A DNA stretch of 55,996 bases from SABI01 sp963676605 (GTDB lineage Bacteria; Spirochaetota; Spirochaetia; Sphaerochaetales; Sphaerochaetaceae), in the NCBI GenBank assembly GCA_963676605.2, contig CAXXSP010000014.1:1-55996 (forward strand), in the 5' to 3' direction. The position numbers and the translations under genes are program-made. This document shows positions 17,888 through 25,657 of this stretch, one piece after another. Position 1 is the first letter of the stretch. Each line of letters begins with the position of its first letter. The notes beneath the pieces were generated by a model. The model was not told the origin of the DNA and made no database searches. It saw only the letters and a program-made list of their open reading frames with translations.

Positions 17888-19600
17888 CTAGAGGTATGCC
17901 TTGATAGAGGCGATTTTCACCTCAAGGTCTTTCATATACTTCCCTCTGTCAGTTTCATCGGTCCTGAAGAAGAAGTAATACTTGATTTTCGGCTCCGTGC
18001 CGCTCGGACGGATCACCATCTTGGTCCCCTCACTGAAGGTGAGGATCACGACATCGCTCTTCGGGAACCCGGTCTCCTCCTGACCTGCAAGGTCAACAGT
18101 GGATTCGATCGTGAGATCAGCGAAGACATCACCCCTTTTTCTGCTCCTGAAGGAGTCCATAATGCTCTTCATCTTCTCTTTCCCGGAGGCTCCCTCATAG
18201 GCGAAGGAGAGCACCTTTTCCGTGTAGAAACCGTAGGTATCATAGATCTCATTGAGTCTCTGCTGAAGGGTCTTCCCGAGAGATGCGTAGTAGCTCATCA
18301 TCTCGACTGACAGGACAGCTGAGGATACAGCATCCTTGTCTCTCACGCCTTTCAGGGCATTGTAGCCGAAACTTTCCTCACAGCCGAACAGGTAAAACTC
18401 ACGATCCGACTTTTCCACCTCGACAATCTGCTCTGCGATGTATTTGAACCCTGTCAGGACATCGGTACACCTGCCGCCGTTCGCTTCGGTGATGGCTCTC
18501 ACGAGATCGCTCGTGACGAAAGATTTCACCACGAGAGGAGTTTTCTCGGTATAGGCAAGGTCTTTGTACCTCTCGATCAGGTAATCGGTGAGAAGTACGG
18601 CAATCTGGTTTCCGCTGAGCAGCGTGTAAGCGGTTTTATCAGGGGAGGAAGGGATAGCAATGCCGAGACGGTCTGAATCGGGATCTGTTCCCAGAACGAT
18701 ATCGGCTTTCACCTCCTTCGCTTTCTTCAGGACGAGGCGCATCGCCTCGGGATCTTCCGGATTCGGCATCGAGACGGTCGGGAAGTCACCGTTCGGCTCT
18801 ACCTGTTCCTCTACGACATGGCATTCGAGGGAAAGCTTCTCGAGCATACGCCGTACCGGTCGGTTTCCCGCCCCGTGGAGAGGCGTATAGGCTACCGAGA
18901 CTTTCTGCTGCGCAATCACTTCCTTACGGAGGATAGAGGAGAGAACCATCTCATCGTAGGCATCATCTACCTCGGAGGGGACATCCAGAAGAAGTCCCTG
19001 AAAACGTGCATCGTCTTCACTCATCTCTCTGATGCGTTCTATATCGAGCGAATTGACTCTGTCGGCGATCCCGATATCGTGGGGAGGCGTCACCTGCCCT
19101 CCGTCTGAGTAATAGACCTTGTATCCGTTGTACTTCGCCGGATTATGGCTTGCGGTGATAACGATTCCGGCTGTGGTGCCGAGCTCCTGCACGGCGAAGG
19201 AGAGAACGGGTACCGGCTGAAGGGTATCATAGAGATAGACCTTCACACCGTTCGCACAGAGGGTGCGTGCCGCAGTCTGGGCAAAGAGTTTCGAGTAGTT
19301 TCTGGAGTCATAGGCGATCGTCAGGCTCGGTTTCTCTTCCTGAGTCAGAAGATACTCTGCCAGTCCCTGGGTGACCTTGCGGACCATGAAGGGATTGATC
19401 CTGTTGGTGCCTCCACCGATGACTCCCCTCATTCCTGCAGTACCGAATGCAAGAGCGGTATAGAAGCGGTCATAGAGATCCTCATCGGCATGTTCATCAT
19501 AGGGGAGAGCCACTTCCTGCCTGAAGTGATCATTCTTCTCGTTCGCGATATACTCTTCCGCCTTCCGATATATCTCTTTCATCTCTTCTTTACTCTTCAT
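17888..19600 (-). CDS. phosphoglucomutase/phosphomannomutase
   Basis: An alpha-D-phosphohexomutase that moves phosphate between C1 and C6 of glucose or mannose. The phosphoserine loop is VITASHNPAKYNGYKVY, the Mg2+ loop is GTDPDSDRLGIA, the sugar-recognition loop is GCEESFGY, and the phosphate-binding loop is RPSGTEPKIKYYF. At 570 residues it is of the PgcA/Pgm2-like long type. GCEESFGY with RxTAxxR-like GTAGMRG near residue 55 suggests glucose-1-phosphate as the main substrate. The start ATG follows AGGAGGAATT and overlaps the end of gph. Confidence 0.93.
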   Translation of the reverse strand: MKSKEEMKEIYRKAEEYIANEKNDHFRQEVALPYDEHADEDLYDRFYTALAFGTAGMRGVIGGGTNRINPFMVRKVTQGLAEYLLTQEEKPSLTIAYDSRNYSKLFAQTAARTLCANGVKVYLYDTLQPVPVLSFAVQELGTTAGIVITASHNPAKYNGYKVYYSDGGQVTPPHDIGIADRVNSLDIERIREMSEDDARFQGLLLDVPSEVDDAYDEMVLSSILRKEVIAQQKVSVAYTPLHGAGNRPVRRMLEKLSLECHVVEEQVEPNGDFPTVSMPNPEDPEAMRLVLKKAKEVKADIVLGTDPDSDRLGIAIPSSPDKTAYTLLSGNQIAVLLTDYLIERYKDLAYTEKTPLVVKSFVTSDLVRAITEANGGRCTDVLTGFKYIAEQIVEVEKSDREFYLFGCEESFGYNALKGVRDKDAVSSAVLSVEMMSYYASLGKTLQQRLNEIYDTYGFYTEKVLSFAYEGASGKEKMKSIMDSFRSRKRGDVFADLTIESTVDLAGQEETGFPKSDVVILTFSEGTKMVIRPSGTEPKIKYYFFFRTDETDRGKYMKDLEVKIASIKAYL

Positions 19601-20268
19601 AATTCCTCCTCTGCAAGCTGTTCAAATGAGTCATAGACCGGGGCGAGACCGGCAGAGACCAACTCCATTTTACCACGAAAACCCCAGCTTACAAGAGCAC
19701 ATCGGACTCCACTGTTTTCTGCGGTCAGACCATCCACTTCCGTATCGCCGATGAGCAGCAGCTCTTCAGGGGCGATACCGCAGAGCTGAACGAAGGCATG
19801 GGTTGAAGCGGGCTCCGGTTTCAGGGGATAGGCATCAGACGCTCCCTGAATAAAACTGAACGGCTCATCAGGGAAGAGGGTCTCGATAATGGGAAGGATG
19901 AGGGAGTGGTCTTTATTGCTGAGTACTCCCATCGGATATCCTTTCTCTTTGCAGCGATCAACGAACTCCCGCACGCCCGGATACAGCTCTGCATACCGGC
20001 AGGGATCTGCCGCATAATGGGTTTTGAGAACGGGAAGCAGTTCCCCGACCTCACTTTCGCTGAGTTCCCGTCCCTGCAGGCGGGCCGCCTGTTTCAGGGC
20101 ATTGGTCAGGCCTCTTCCCACGATGGATTTTCCTGATTCAAGATCAATCGGCTCAATGGAGGCTTTCTGCAGCGCCGTATTGATCGACGAGGTGATATCA
20201 GCGATGGTATCAACGAGTGTGCCGTCAAGGTCAAACAGGACTGCTCTGATTTTCTTCATGTCATTCAT
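19597..20268 (-). CDS. gph: HAD-family phosphatase, phosphoglycolate phosphatase type
   Basis: A HAD hydrolase with nucleophile motif LFDLDGTLVDT, a helical cap domain (IGRGLT-like VGRGLTNAL), motif II LSNKD, the conserved Lys in KPEPA, and motif IV IGDTEVDGLTAENSG. Length 223 and domain order match Gph, which removes 2-phosphoglycolate, though other small phosphate esters are possible. It is the first gene of the operon gph-pgm-unknown-comEC-rsmA. A perfect TATAAT lies 7 nt before the ATG at 20268. Confidence 0.85.
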   Translation of the reverse strand: MNDMKKIRAVLFDLDGTLVDTIADITSSINTALQKASIEPIDLESGKSIVGRGLTNALKQAARLQGRELSESEVGELLPVLKTHYAADPCRYAELYPGVREFVDRCKEKGYPMGVLSNKDHSLILPIIETLFPDEPFSFIQGASDAYPLKPEPASTHAFVQLCGIAPEELLLIGDTEVDGLTAENSGVRCALVSWGFRGKMELVSAGLAPVYDSFEQLAEEEL

Positions 20269-20275
20269 GGGTTTT

Positions 20276-20281
20276 ATTATA
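20276..20281 (-). promoter_or_regulatory. -10 box of gph, 7 nt from the ATG
   Basis: TATAAT on the minus strand at 20276-20281, with 7 nt (aaaaccc) to the gph ATG ending 20266. No convincing -35 box is seen at 16-18 nt; the upstream bases instead hold the divergent MFS promoter, which overlaps it. Confidence 0.4.
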
Positions 20282-20289
20282 CGGAGCTC

Positions 20290-20318
20290 TTGTCATTGCG
20301 ACCAGTGGATTCTATACT
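20290..20318 (+). promoter_or_regulatory. promoter of the MFS gene, -10 box 6 nt from the ATG
   Basis: TTGTCA (20290-20295), 17 nt spacer, TATACT (20313-20318), then 6 nt (cttttc) to the ATG at 20325. No ribosome binding site exists between the -10 box and the ATG. The predicted mRNA starts at the ATG itself. Confidence 0.65.
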
Positions 20319-20324
20319 CTTTTC

Positions 20325-21527
20325 ATGTATAAAGGGACAATCATCGCAACCTATATCGGGAACCTGGTCGGTGCACTGGTCGTGAACCTGTCACCACTCC
20401 TTTTCGTCACCTTCATGGATCTCTATTCACTCACCTTCGAGCAGGTAGGTTTCCTTGTTCTGGTCAATTTCGTGACCCAGATCGCCAGTGATATCATACA
20501 CTCCCATCTTGTCGATCGGTACGGGGTACGGCCCTTTATCACGAGCGGGCATGCGCTCGTCGTCCTCGGCTTCGCCCTGCTCTCCCTCTCTCCTCTTCTG
20601 GGAAACGGGAATCCCTATCCCTGGATGATAGTGGCGACCATCATTTTCAGTTACGGAGGAGGTATTCTGGAGCTCCTTCTCAGTGCGATCGTCGCAGCCA
20701 TTCCCTCTGACGAGAAGGCGAAGGCGATGAGTCTCCTCCACTCCTTCTACGCGTGGGGATTCATATTCGTCGTACTCGTTACAACCGGACTCCTCGAGAT
20801 CTTCTCAAGGGAACGGTGGTATGTACTTCCCGCCATCTGGGCTGTTGTTCCTTTTTTTAATTTTTTTCTATTCATGAACGTTCCACTCGCTCCCATGGCG
20901 GCCCATCATGAAAGGCTCCGCTTCCGTTCCCTTCTACAGAGTCCCTTCTTTCTTCTCATGATACTCACCATCGCGCTCGGAGGAGCTACCGAGGTGAGCA
21001 TGAGTCAATGGGCATCGACCTTCGCGGAGCGCTCCCTCGGTCTCTCGAAAGAGGTTGGAGACCTTGCAGGAGTCCTGATGTTCGCCCTCTTCCTCGGCAT
21101 CGGACGACATCTGTTCGGGACGAAGGGAAGAGAAGAGATTGTCTGGCATGTGATGTTTGCAGGCTCGATCCTCTCGCTGCTCAGCTATCTGACGGTGAGT
21201 ATGTCACCCTACCCCATACTCTCTCTTATCGCCTGCTTCATGAGTGGACTGGGAGTATCGCTCCTCTGGCCCGGTTCGATCGTTCTCTCCCAGAGAGCGT
21301 TCCCTCATGCCTCGGCAGGGATGTTCGCCCTCCTTGCGGCAGCAGGAGACACCGGTGCCGGTGTCGGCCCATTCATCATCGGAGCTGTATCGGGAAAGAA
21401 TATTGCACTCGGAGCGGGAGAAGCACTCAAGACAGGTTTCCTTGCCGGCTCCATCTATCCTCTGGCACTGATCATCGTCCTTCTGATCATCAGAAAACTC
21501 TACAGGAGCTATACCGCTATATCCTGA
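20325..21527 (+). CDS. MFS transporter
   Basis: A 400-residue major facilitator protein with about 12 hydrophobic segments. The loop between helices 2 and 3 (SHLVDRYGVRPFITSG) is the MFS signature. The C-terminal half carries GLGVSLLWPGSIVLSQRAFPHASAGMFALLAAAGDTGAGVGPF, similar to the FucP/YfkF-like sugar branch. The substrate is not known; no metabolic gene is adjacent on this strand. The 3' end overlaps the convergent YkgJ-type gene by 19 nt. Confidence 0.85.
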   Translation: MYKGTIIATYIGNLVGALVVNLSPLLFVTFMDLYSLTFEQVGFLVLVNFVTQIASDIIHSHLVDRYGVRPFITSGHALVVLGFALLSLSPLLGNGNPYPWMIVATIIFSYGGGILELLLSAIVAAIPSDEKAKAMSLLHSFYAWGFIFVVLVTTGLLEIFSRERWYVLPAIWAVVPFFNFFLFMNVPLAPMAAHHERLRFRSLLQSPFFLLMILTIALGGATEVSMSQWASTFAERSLGLSKEVGDLAGVLMFALFLGIGRHLFGTKGREEIVWHVMFAGSILSLLSYLTVSMSPYPILSLIACFMSGLGVSLLWPGSIVLSQRAFPHASAGMFALLAAAGDTGAGVGPFIIGAVSGKNIALGAGEALKTGFLAGSIYPLALIIVLLIIRKLYRSYTAIS

Positions 21528-22192
21528 GGCGGGTGATCATCGTCATCATCAGGAATGAACAGCGAACAACTTCCCTCATCCTGTGAGTACTTCTCGATGA
21601 GAAGCAGTTTCGCTATCTGCTGAAGAACGAGCTCGCCGAGAGGGAGCATTTCTGTACTCAGGTCCCGTGAGGCATGGGCGGAGCCGAAATCGCTCATTGA
21701 TCTCATCGAGGGAAAGGCTGTAACTATCTCCTGATGGGTGAGTACCTTCTTTTCAGACTCCTCTGCAGGTAACCGGCAGCTTCTAAAAGTGAACTCTCCC
21801 TCTTTATCCCGTGAGGGAAGAGAATTGAAGGACCGGCATACCACGGGTCGGACAGGATAGACCTGACAGTGATGAGGATCTTCCGCATTGTACAGAGGAC
21901 AGGCTTCACTTGATGAAGCCCGGTAAAGCGCATCGAAGAGACGCTGGTCCCGTTTATCATAGAGAAGGTAGAGAGCAACGAGAAGAGCCTCGTCGCCGGT
22001 TATTGTCGGAATGAAATGCTCACAACAGGTTCCGCAGGCACTCGGGCAGACAACAGAGAATCGAGAGGTGAAGGCTTCGGCAGTCTCATTCAGTTCAGCG
22101 TACATCTCCAGGAGACGTTCACCTCTCTCAACCATACCGTTCGTGCGGAACACGGACGGAATCGAAGATAGAATTTCCAATTCTGTATTCAT
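21509..22192 (-). CDS. YkgJ-family cysteine-cluster protein
   Basis: Contains the CxxxCxxC-type cluster of the zinc/iron-chelating YkgJ family: CPSACGTCCEHFIPTIT, then CPLYNAEDPHHCQVYPVRPVVCRSF and a last Cys in FRSCRLPAEE. These residues bind a metal or Fe-S cluster; the reaction is unknown. Start: an ATG at 22216 lies only 3 nt after a -10 box and would precede the RNA start, so the ATG at 22190-22192 (MNTELEIL) is preferred, giving 227 residues. No strong ribosome binding site precedes either. Confidence 0.8.
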   Translation of the reverse strand: MNTELEILSSIPSVFRTNGMVERGERLLEMYAELNETAEAFTSRFSVVCPSACGTCCEHFIPTITGDEALLVALYLLYDKRDQRLFDALYRASSSEACPLYNAEDPHHCQVYPVRPVVCRSFNSLPSRDKEGEFTFRSCRLPAEESEKKVLTHQEIVTAFPSMRSMSDFGSAHASRDLSTEMLPLGELVLQQIAKLLLIEKYSQDEGSCSLFIPDDDDDHPPQDIAV

Positions 22193-22219
22193 CCATACTA
22201 TATGAAGAGTTCCCATATA

Positions 22220-22247
22220 TGTATAGGGAATGAAGCATGTGAGTCAA
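22220..22247 (-). promoter_or_regulatory. promoter of the YkgJ-type gene
   Basis: TTGACT (22242-22247), 16 nt spacer, TATACA (22220-22225) on the minus strand. The predicted RNA start near 22213 leaves about 20 nt before the ATG at 22192, and decides against the ATG at 22216. Confidence 0.6.
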
Positions 22248-22284
22248 TCAGTTTGTATCAGGATTCTGAAAAATCGAAGAAACG

Positions 22285-22313
22285 AGAAGCCGCCGTGTCA
22301 GGTGGCGGCTTCT
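22285..22313 (-). terminator. intrinsic terminator of the flavoprotein gene
   Basis: A perfect 10-bp stem (AGAAGCCGCC and GGCGGCTTCT, loop of 9 nt). Read on the minus strand it lies 20 nt after the stop of the flavoprotein gene and is followed by a T-rich stretch, TTTCTTCGATTTTT. Confidence 0.75.
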
Positions 22314-22332
22314 GAGGTATGGAAAGAGTGTT

Positions 22333-23679
22333 CTACCGAAGAGCTTTAGCAGCTATCTCCGCCGCCTTGATCAGCGGGAATCCCGCGGGAGACGCCGTCA
22401 GAAGGGGCTGGGTCCCGATCTGAGTGACCAGAAGATCATGGACTGTCATATGATTCTGGATCGCGATGCCGATAGCATTGATCAGCTGACCGATACATTT
22501 GCCTCCCATCACTTCGCCTCCGAGAATGACTCCCGAGCGCTGGGAGATGATGAGTTTCACCGTCTCCTGATGAGCATCCTCTATTTTGCCGGGGTGACGG
22601 TTCACGCCGGTAAAGGAGCCGGTGACGATCTTGAACCCTTCCTTCAAGGCATTCTTTTCAATCAGACCGGCTACGCCGTAGGCGGTCTCACCGATACAGG
22701 TTGAATAGATTCCGACGGTCCCTCTGAATACGGTGTAGGTATTGAGTTCAAAAAGATTCAGAGCTGCGATACGTGCCTCGGTACAGGCGGTTGAGGCGAG
22801 CATGATTTTGCTGAGGCGTCCCGTTGCAAAGTCGATTTTGCTCGCACAGTCACCTGCTGCAAAGACATCAGGCATCGATGTACGCCGGTACTGGTCCGCC
22901 TTGATGAACCCGTAGTCATTCAGGGAAAGACCCATCTGTTCTGCCAGGGCAACGTTCGGCTTGTAGCCGAGGGAAAGAATTACGGCGTCAGCTTCAAGCG
23001 TTTCACCGTTATTGAAGGTGACCGATTCCACCTTTTCACTTCCGTTGATGCTGGTTATACCGAGATCCGACTTTACGGCTACCCCCCTGCTCTCCAGCAT
23101 CTCCTGGGCGGCAGATGCGAATTCGTCATCAAAGGTTGCGCCCAGAATATGAGGGAGGATCTCTACCAGTGTGATATCCTTTCCAGTCTTCTTCAGTTCG
23201 TCAGAGGTCTCGACACCAATGAATCCGGCGCCCACGACAACGATCTTTTCAAGTCCTTCAAGACGTTCCTGAAGACTGTCGAGATAGACCTTGTCTTTCG
23301 GGATAGTGAAAACATTCTTCAGGTGAGTCCCCTTGAGCCAGCCGGGAATGACCGGTTCGGAGCCTGTACCGAGAATCAGTTTGTCATAGACAACACTTTC
23401 CCCTTTCGCTGTTGTACACGTTTTTTTCTCTGCGTCTATGCTCACGACTTCGTCCACCATGATATCAACTCCGAGCTTGATAAGCCCTGCGTCAGGGAGA
23501 ATATTATTGTCACTGCTCTGGGTAGTCCCGTAGATATAGGGGATTCCACACGGTATCATGACGATTTCTTCCTTGCGAATCACCGTGACACTCTTATCAG
23601 GGTTGTCAGATTTTGCTGTCATAGCAGCCACAAGACCTGTGGCGCTTCCGCCGATGACCAATACATCAGTGTGTTTCAT
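22333..23679 (-). CDS. NAD(P)/FAD-dependent oxidoreductase, CoA-disulfide reductase/NADH oxidase family
   Basis: A class of flavoprotein that reduces disulfides, oxygen or peroxide with NAD(P)H. It has the FAD motif VLVIGGSATGLVAA, a single redox cysteine in MIPCGIPYIYG (about residue 42), the NAD motif IVVVGAGFIGVETSDEL, and the second FAD motif DVFAAGDCASK. The C-terminal dimer domain (GTVGIYSTCIGETAYGVAGL, VILGGEVMGGKCIGQLINA) matches CoADR/Nox proteins. Which acceptor it uses cannot be said; the PCGIPY context is closer to the anaerobe CoADR-like group than to water-forming Nox. The start ATG 23677-23679 follows AAGGATG; the longer upstream frame would run through the promoter. Confidence 0.88.
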   Translation of the reverse strand: MKHTDVLVIGGSATGLVAAMTAKSDNPDKSVTVIRKEEIVMIPCGIPYIYGTTQSSDNNILPDAGLIKLGVDIMVDEVVSIDAEKKTCTTAKGESVVYDKLILGTGSEPVIPGWLKGTHLKNVFTIPKDKVYLDSLQERLEGLEKIVVVGAGFIGVETSDELKKTGKDITLVEILPHILGATFDDEFASAAQEMLESRGVAVKSDLGITSINGSEKVESVTFNNGETLEADAVILSLGYKPNVALAEQMGLSLNDYGFIKADQYRRTSMPDVFAAGDCASKIDFATGRLSKIMLASTACTEARIAALNLFELNTYTVFRGTVGIYSTCIGETAYGVAGLIEKNALKEGFKIVTGSFTGVNRHPGKIEDAHQETVKLIISQRSGVILGGEVMGGKCIGQLINAIGIAIQNHMTVHDLLVTQIGTQPLLTASPAGFPLIKAAEIAAKALR

Positions 23680-23695
23680 ACGTACATCCTTATTG

Positions 23696-23714
23696 TAATT
23701 GAGAATTATTATTA
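23696..23714 (-). promoter_or_regulatory. possible Fur/PerR-type operator
   Basis: TAATTGAGAATTATTATTA lies between the -10 box and the ribosome binding site of the flavoprotein gene. Its core matches 10 of 12 bases of the classic GATAATCATTAT Fur half and is also close to PerR boxes. A metal or peroxide regulator would make sense for an oxygen-defence flavoprotein, but this AT-rich region gives such matches easily. Confidence 0.3.
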
Positions 23715-23719
23715 CTATC

Positions 23720-23748
23720 AGGATATAATGGGAGTATAAAGGCGTCAA
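23720..23748 (-). promoter_or_regulatory. promoter of the flavoprotein gene
   Basis: TTGACG (23743-23748), 17 nt spacer, TATCCT (23720-23725) on the minus strand. Leader about 35 nt, with the AAGGATG ribosome binding site. Confidence 0.6.
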
Positions 23749-23810
23749 GAAAAATTATAACAGTCTGAGGATTTTACGTGCACTGTGTAGGTTTCGCCTG
23801 GTTCAGCCAC

Positions 23811-24830
23811 TCAGTCTATGACTTTGCTGGTCCGTCTTCTTTTCCTCTTCTCTTTCTTCTTGGAGGCATAGTCCTGTTTCCCCTTCCCTCTCAGGAACCT
23901 TTTCTTATCACTGAGGATAAAGGTGCTTGCGAGTGCGGCGAAGAGTGACACGCCCAGGACGATGTACATCATCGAGGGGAGGGACTGGAACGGGAGGGCA
24001 ATGTTCATACCGTAGTAGCCGACCAGGAAGGTAGGGAACATGAAGGCGATGGAGATGACGGTGAGCCGTCTCATGATGAAGCTGAGGTTATTGCTGATAA
24101 CCGAGGCGAAGGCATCCATCGTGCCTGTCAGGATTGACGAGTAGATATTGGCCATTTCGATTGCCTGCTTGTTATCGATAATGACATCCTCGAGGAATTC
24201 CCTTTCATCCTCATCGAGGGAACGGAAGTACGGGGACTTCTGGAGTTTCTCAAGGAGAATCTCATTGGTTGCGAGGGAGGTGGTGAAATAGACGAGGGAT
24301 TTCTGAATGGAGAGGAGCTGTATCAGCTCATCGTTACGCACCGACCGGTGCAATTCCTCTTCGACCAGATTCTTCTGTCTGTTCAGATACTTCAGGAGTC
24401 TGATATACACAAGGGCGGCACGCCCCATGATGGAGATGACAAAGCCTTCCATCGTGTCCACAGGATAATGGCGCAGACGGTTACGGGCGAAATCCTCGAG
24501 AATCACTGAATCACTCTGGCAGATGGTGATGATCGTGTTTTCCATCATCACGATTCCCAGCGGGACACAGTACTGATTGATACCGTGTGCATCATCGCTG
24601 AAGGCGGGAATACGTACGATAAGGGCGACATAGTCATCCTCCTTCTCGATACGTGCCTGCTCATCAACGTCCATGATGTCTGCAAGGAGCTCCGATTCGA
24701 TCGGATAATCTTCCTGAAGCTGTGCTATATCATCACGGGATACTTCCCGTGCATCAACCCAGGTGTAGTTGATTTCATTGCCGTATGGACCGGCCGAGGT
24801 CTTTCCGATTGTATTTCTGATTGTGATCAT
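23811..24830 (-). CDS. corA: CorA-type magnesium/divalent cation channel
   Basis: CorA is the pentameric Mg2+ (and Co2+) channel of the inner membrane. The large cytoplasmic domain (residues 1-265) ends in the long stalk helix, followed by two membrane helices with the ion-selecting YGMN motif (FLVGYYGMNIALPF) and a second helix (SMMYIVLGVSLFAALAST). The C-terminus is a strongly basic tail (KKEKRKRRRTSK), longer than usual. Start ATG 24828-24830 is preceded by AGGAGG at 4 nt. A short leader ORF and a hairpin that can hide this ribosome binding site lie upstream. It is transcribed away from the HD-protein gene. Confidence 0.95.
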   Translation of the reverse strand: MITIRNTIGKTSAGPYGNEINYTWVDAREVSRDDIAQLQEDYPIESELLADIMDVDEQARIEKEDDYVALIVRIPAFSDDAHGINQYCVPLGIVMMENTIITICQSDSVILEDFARNRLRHYPVDTMEGFVISIMGRAALVYIRLLKYLNRQKNLVEEELHRSVRNDELIQLLSIQKSLVYFTTSLATNEILLEKLQKSPYFRSLDEDEREFLEDVIIDNKQAIEMANIYSSILTGTMDAFASVISNNLSFIMRRLTVISIAFMFPTFLVGYYGMNIALPFQSLPSMMYIVLGVSLFAALASTFILSDKKRFLRGKGKQDYASKKKEKRKRRRTSKVID

Positions 24831-24858
24831 GGTTCCTCCTGGTCTCTCCGGAAGGACC
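24831..24858 (-). promoter_or_regulatory. hairpin that can mask the corA ribosome binding site
   Basis: On the minus strand GGTCCTTCC (24850-24858) can pair with GGAGGAACC (24831-24839), which holds the corA AGGAGG and touches the ATG: seven Watson-Crick pairs, one G-U and one mismatch, with a 10-nt loop. The 5' arm begins 8 nt after the leader ORF stop codon, inside the footprint of a ribosome ending there, so leader translation could open or close corA expression. Seen in sequence; the control is inferred. Confidence 0.5.
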
Positions 24859-24866
24859 GTTCATCG

Positions 24867-24956
24867 CTAGTGTCTGTGTGATAAATGGTCAGGAGAGTCA
24901 TTGTCTGAGATGAGTGTCTGATAGCGTTTACTTCCACCATCGTCTGAGTTAGACAT
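24867..24956 (-). CDS. candidate 29-residue leader peptide of corA
   Basis: A short ORF of 29 codons (ATG 24954-24956, TAG 24867-24869) with a perfect AGGAGG (24963-24968) 6 nt before the start, as good as that of corA itself. The peptide is acidic in two clusters: MSNSDDGG at the start and SDNDSPDH near the end, closing LSHRH. Acid- and proline-rich leader peptides (MgtL of Salmonella, and CorL before Salmonella corA) make translation sensitive to Mg2+. No similarity is implied; the resemblance is in place, size and composition. It starts about 40 nt after a promoter. Confidence 0.55.
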   Translation of the reverse strand: MSNSDDGGSKRYQTLISDNDSPDHLSHRH

Positions 24957-25003
24957 CTGGTACCTCCTGATGAATACGATTTACGGGTGACGAAAACCCT
25001 TTG

Positions 25004-25032
25004 AGTATAGTATCATATCACTACAGTGATAA
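25004..25032 (-). promoter_or_regulatory. promoter of the leader ORF and corA
   Basis: TTATCA (25027-25032), 17 nt spacer, TATACT (25004-25009) on the minus strand. The transcript would carry about 40 nt before the leader ORF and about 165 nt before corA. Confidence 0.6.
25016..25031. promoter_or_regulatory. 16-bp palindrome, possible operator
   Basis: TATCACT-AC-AGTGATA is a perfect inverted repeat with 7-bp arms. It covers the -35 box and spacer of the corA promoter and lies 48 nt before the divergent HD-protein gene, so a repressor bound here could act on both. Confidence 0.5.
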
Positions 25033-25078
25033 AAAGAGGTTTCACGTTAATTTCATACCAGATTAAGGGAGAATGTCC

Positions 25079-25651
25079 ATGTTACAGAGAGAAGAAGCAC
25101 TGACCCTGCTCAGGAAATACAACAAGGCAGAGAATCTCATAAACCACGCTCTCAGCGTAGAAGCTGTGATGCGCCGTTTTGCAGAACACTACGGAGAGGA
25201 TGCGGAGTACTGGGGGCTTATCGGTCTCCTTCATGACATCGACTATGAAATGTATCCCGATCAGCACTGTCAGAAAGCCCCTGAGCTCCTGAGCGAAGGC
25301 GGAGTGGATGAACAGACGATACGTGCGATCGTTTCTCACGGCTGGGGTATCTGCTCGGATGTCGAGCCGGTGAAGACTGTCGAGAAAGTACTCTATACCA
25401 TTGACGAGCTCACCGGGCTTATCACGGCTACCGCGCTTATGCGCCCGTCGAAAAGCCTCCACGACCTGACGGTCAAGTCAGTCAACAAGAAATGGAAGAC
25501 CAAGGGGTTCAGCGCCGGCGTTGACCGGGCTCTCATCCAGAAGGGCTGTGATATGCTCCCCATGGAGAAAAACGAGGTGATTCAGCTCTCAATCGAGGGA
25601 ATGCGGACCGTTGCGAAAGAGATCGGACTCGAAGGGAACCTCGAAGCATGA
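25079..25651 (+). CDS. HD-domain phosphohydrolase-like protein
   Basis: A 190-residue HD-domain protein. Metal-binding residues are visible in LINHALSVEAVMRRFA (His), LLHDIDYEMYPDQHC (the HD pair) and TIDELTGLI (Asp). This pattern is that of the small HDIG/HDOD-like proteins found widely in anaerobes, whose substrate is not known; nucleotides are likely. The ATG at 25079 is chosen since AAGGGAG lies 7 nt before it; the ATG six bases earlier is too close to the ribosome binding site. It is convergent with the next gene, 6 nt apart. Confidence 0.85.
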   Translation: MLQREEALTLLRKYNKAENLINHALSVEAVMRRFAEHYGEDAEYWGLIGLLHDIDYEMYPDQHCQKAPELLSEGGVDEQTIRAIVSHGWGICSDVEPVKTVEKVLYTIDELTGLITATALMRPSKSLHDLTVKSVNKKWKTKGFSAGVDRALIQKGCDMLPMEKNEVIQLSIEGMRTVAKEIGLEGNLEA

Positions 25652-25657
25652 GAGCTG

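Noticed and set aside
22217..22332. CRISPR-like or repeat structure
   Set aside because: Only one inverted repeat (the terminator) is present; no repeated unit with spacers was seen here or elsewhere in the window.
23680..23748. Longer N-terminus for the flavoprotein (MTPLYSHYILIVII...)
   Set aside because: It would be encoded by the promoter itself; the ATG at 23679 has a good ribosome binding site and the family start.
24585..24881. 98-codon frame on the + strand across the start of corA
   Set aside because: It is opposite corA, with no ribosome binding site and no recognisable sequence.
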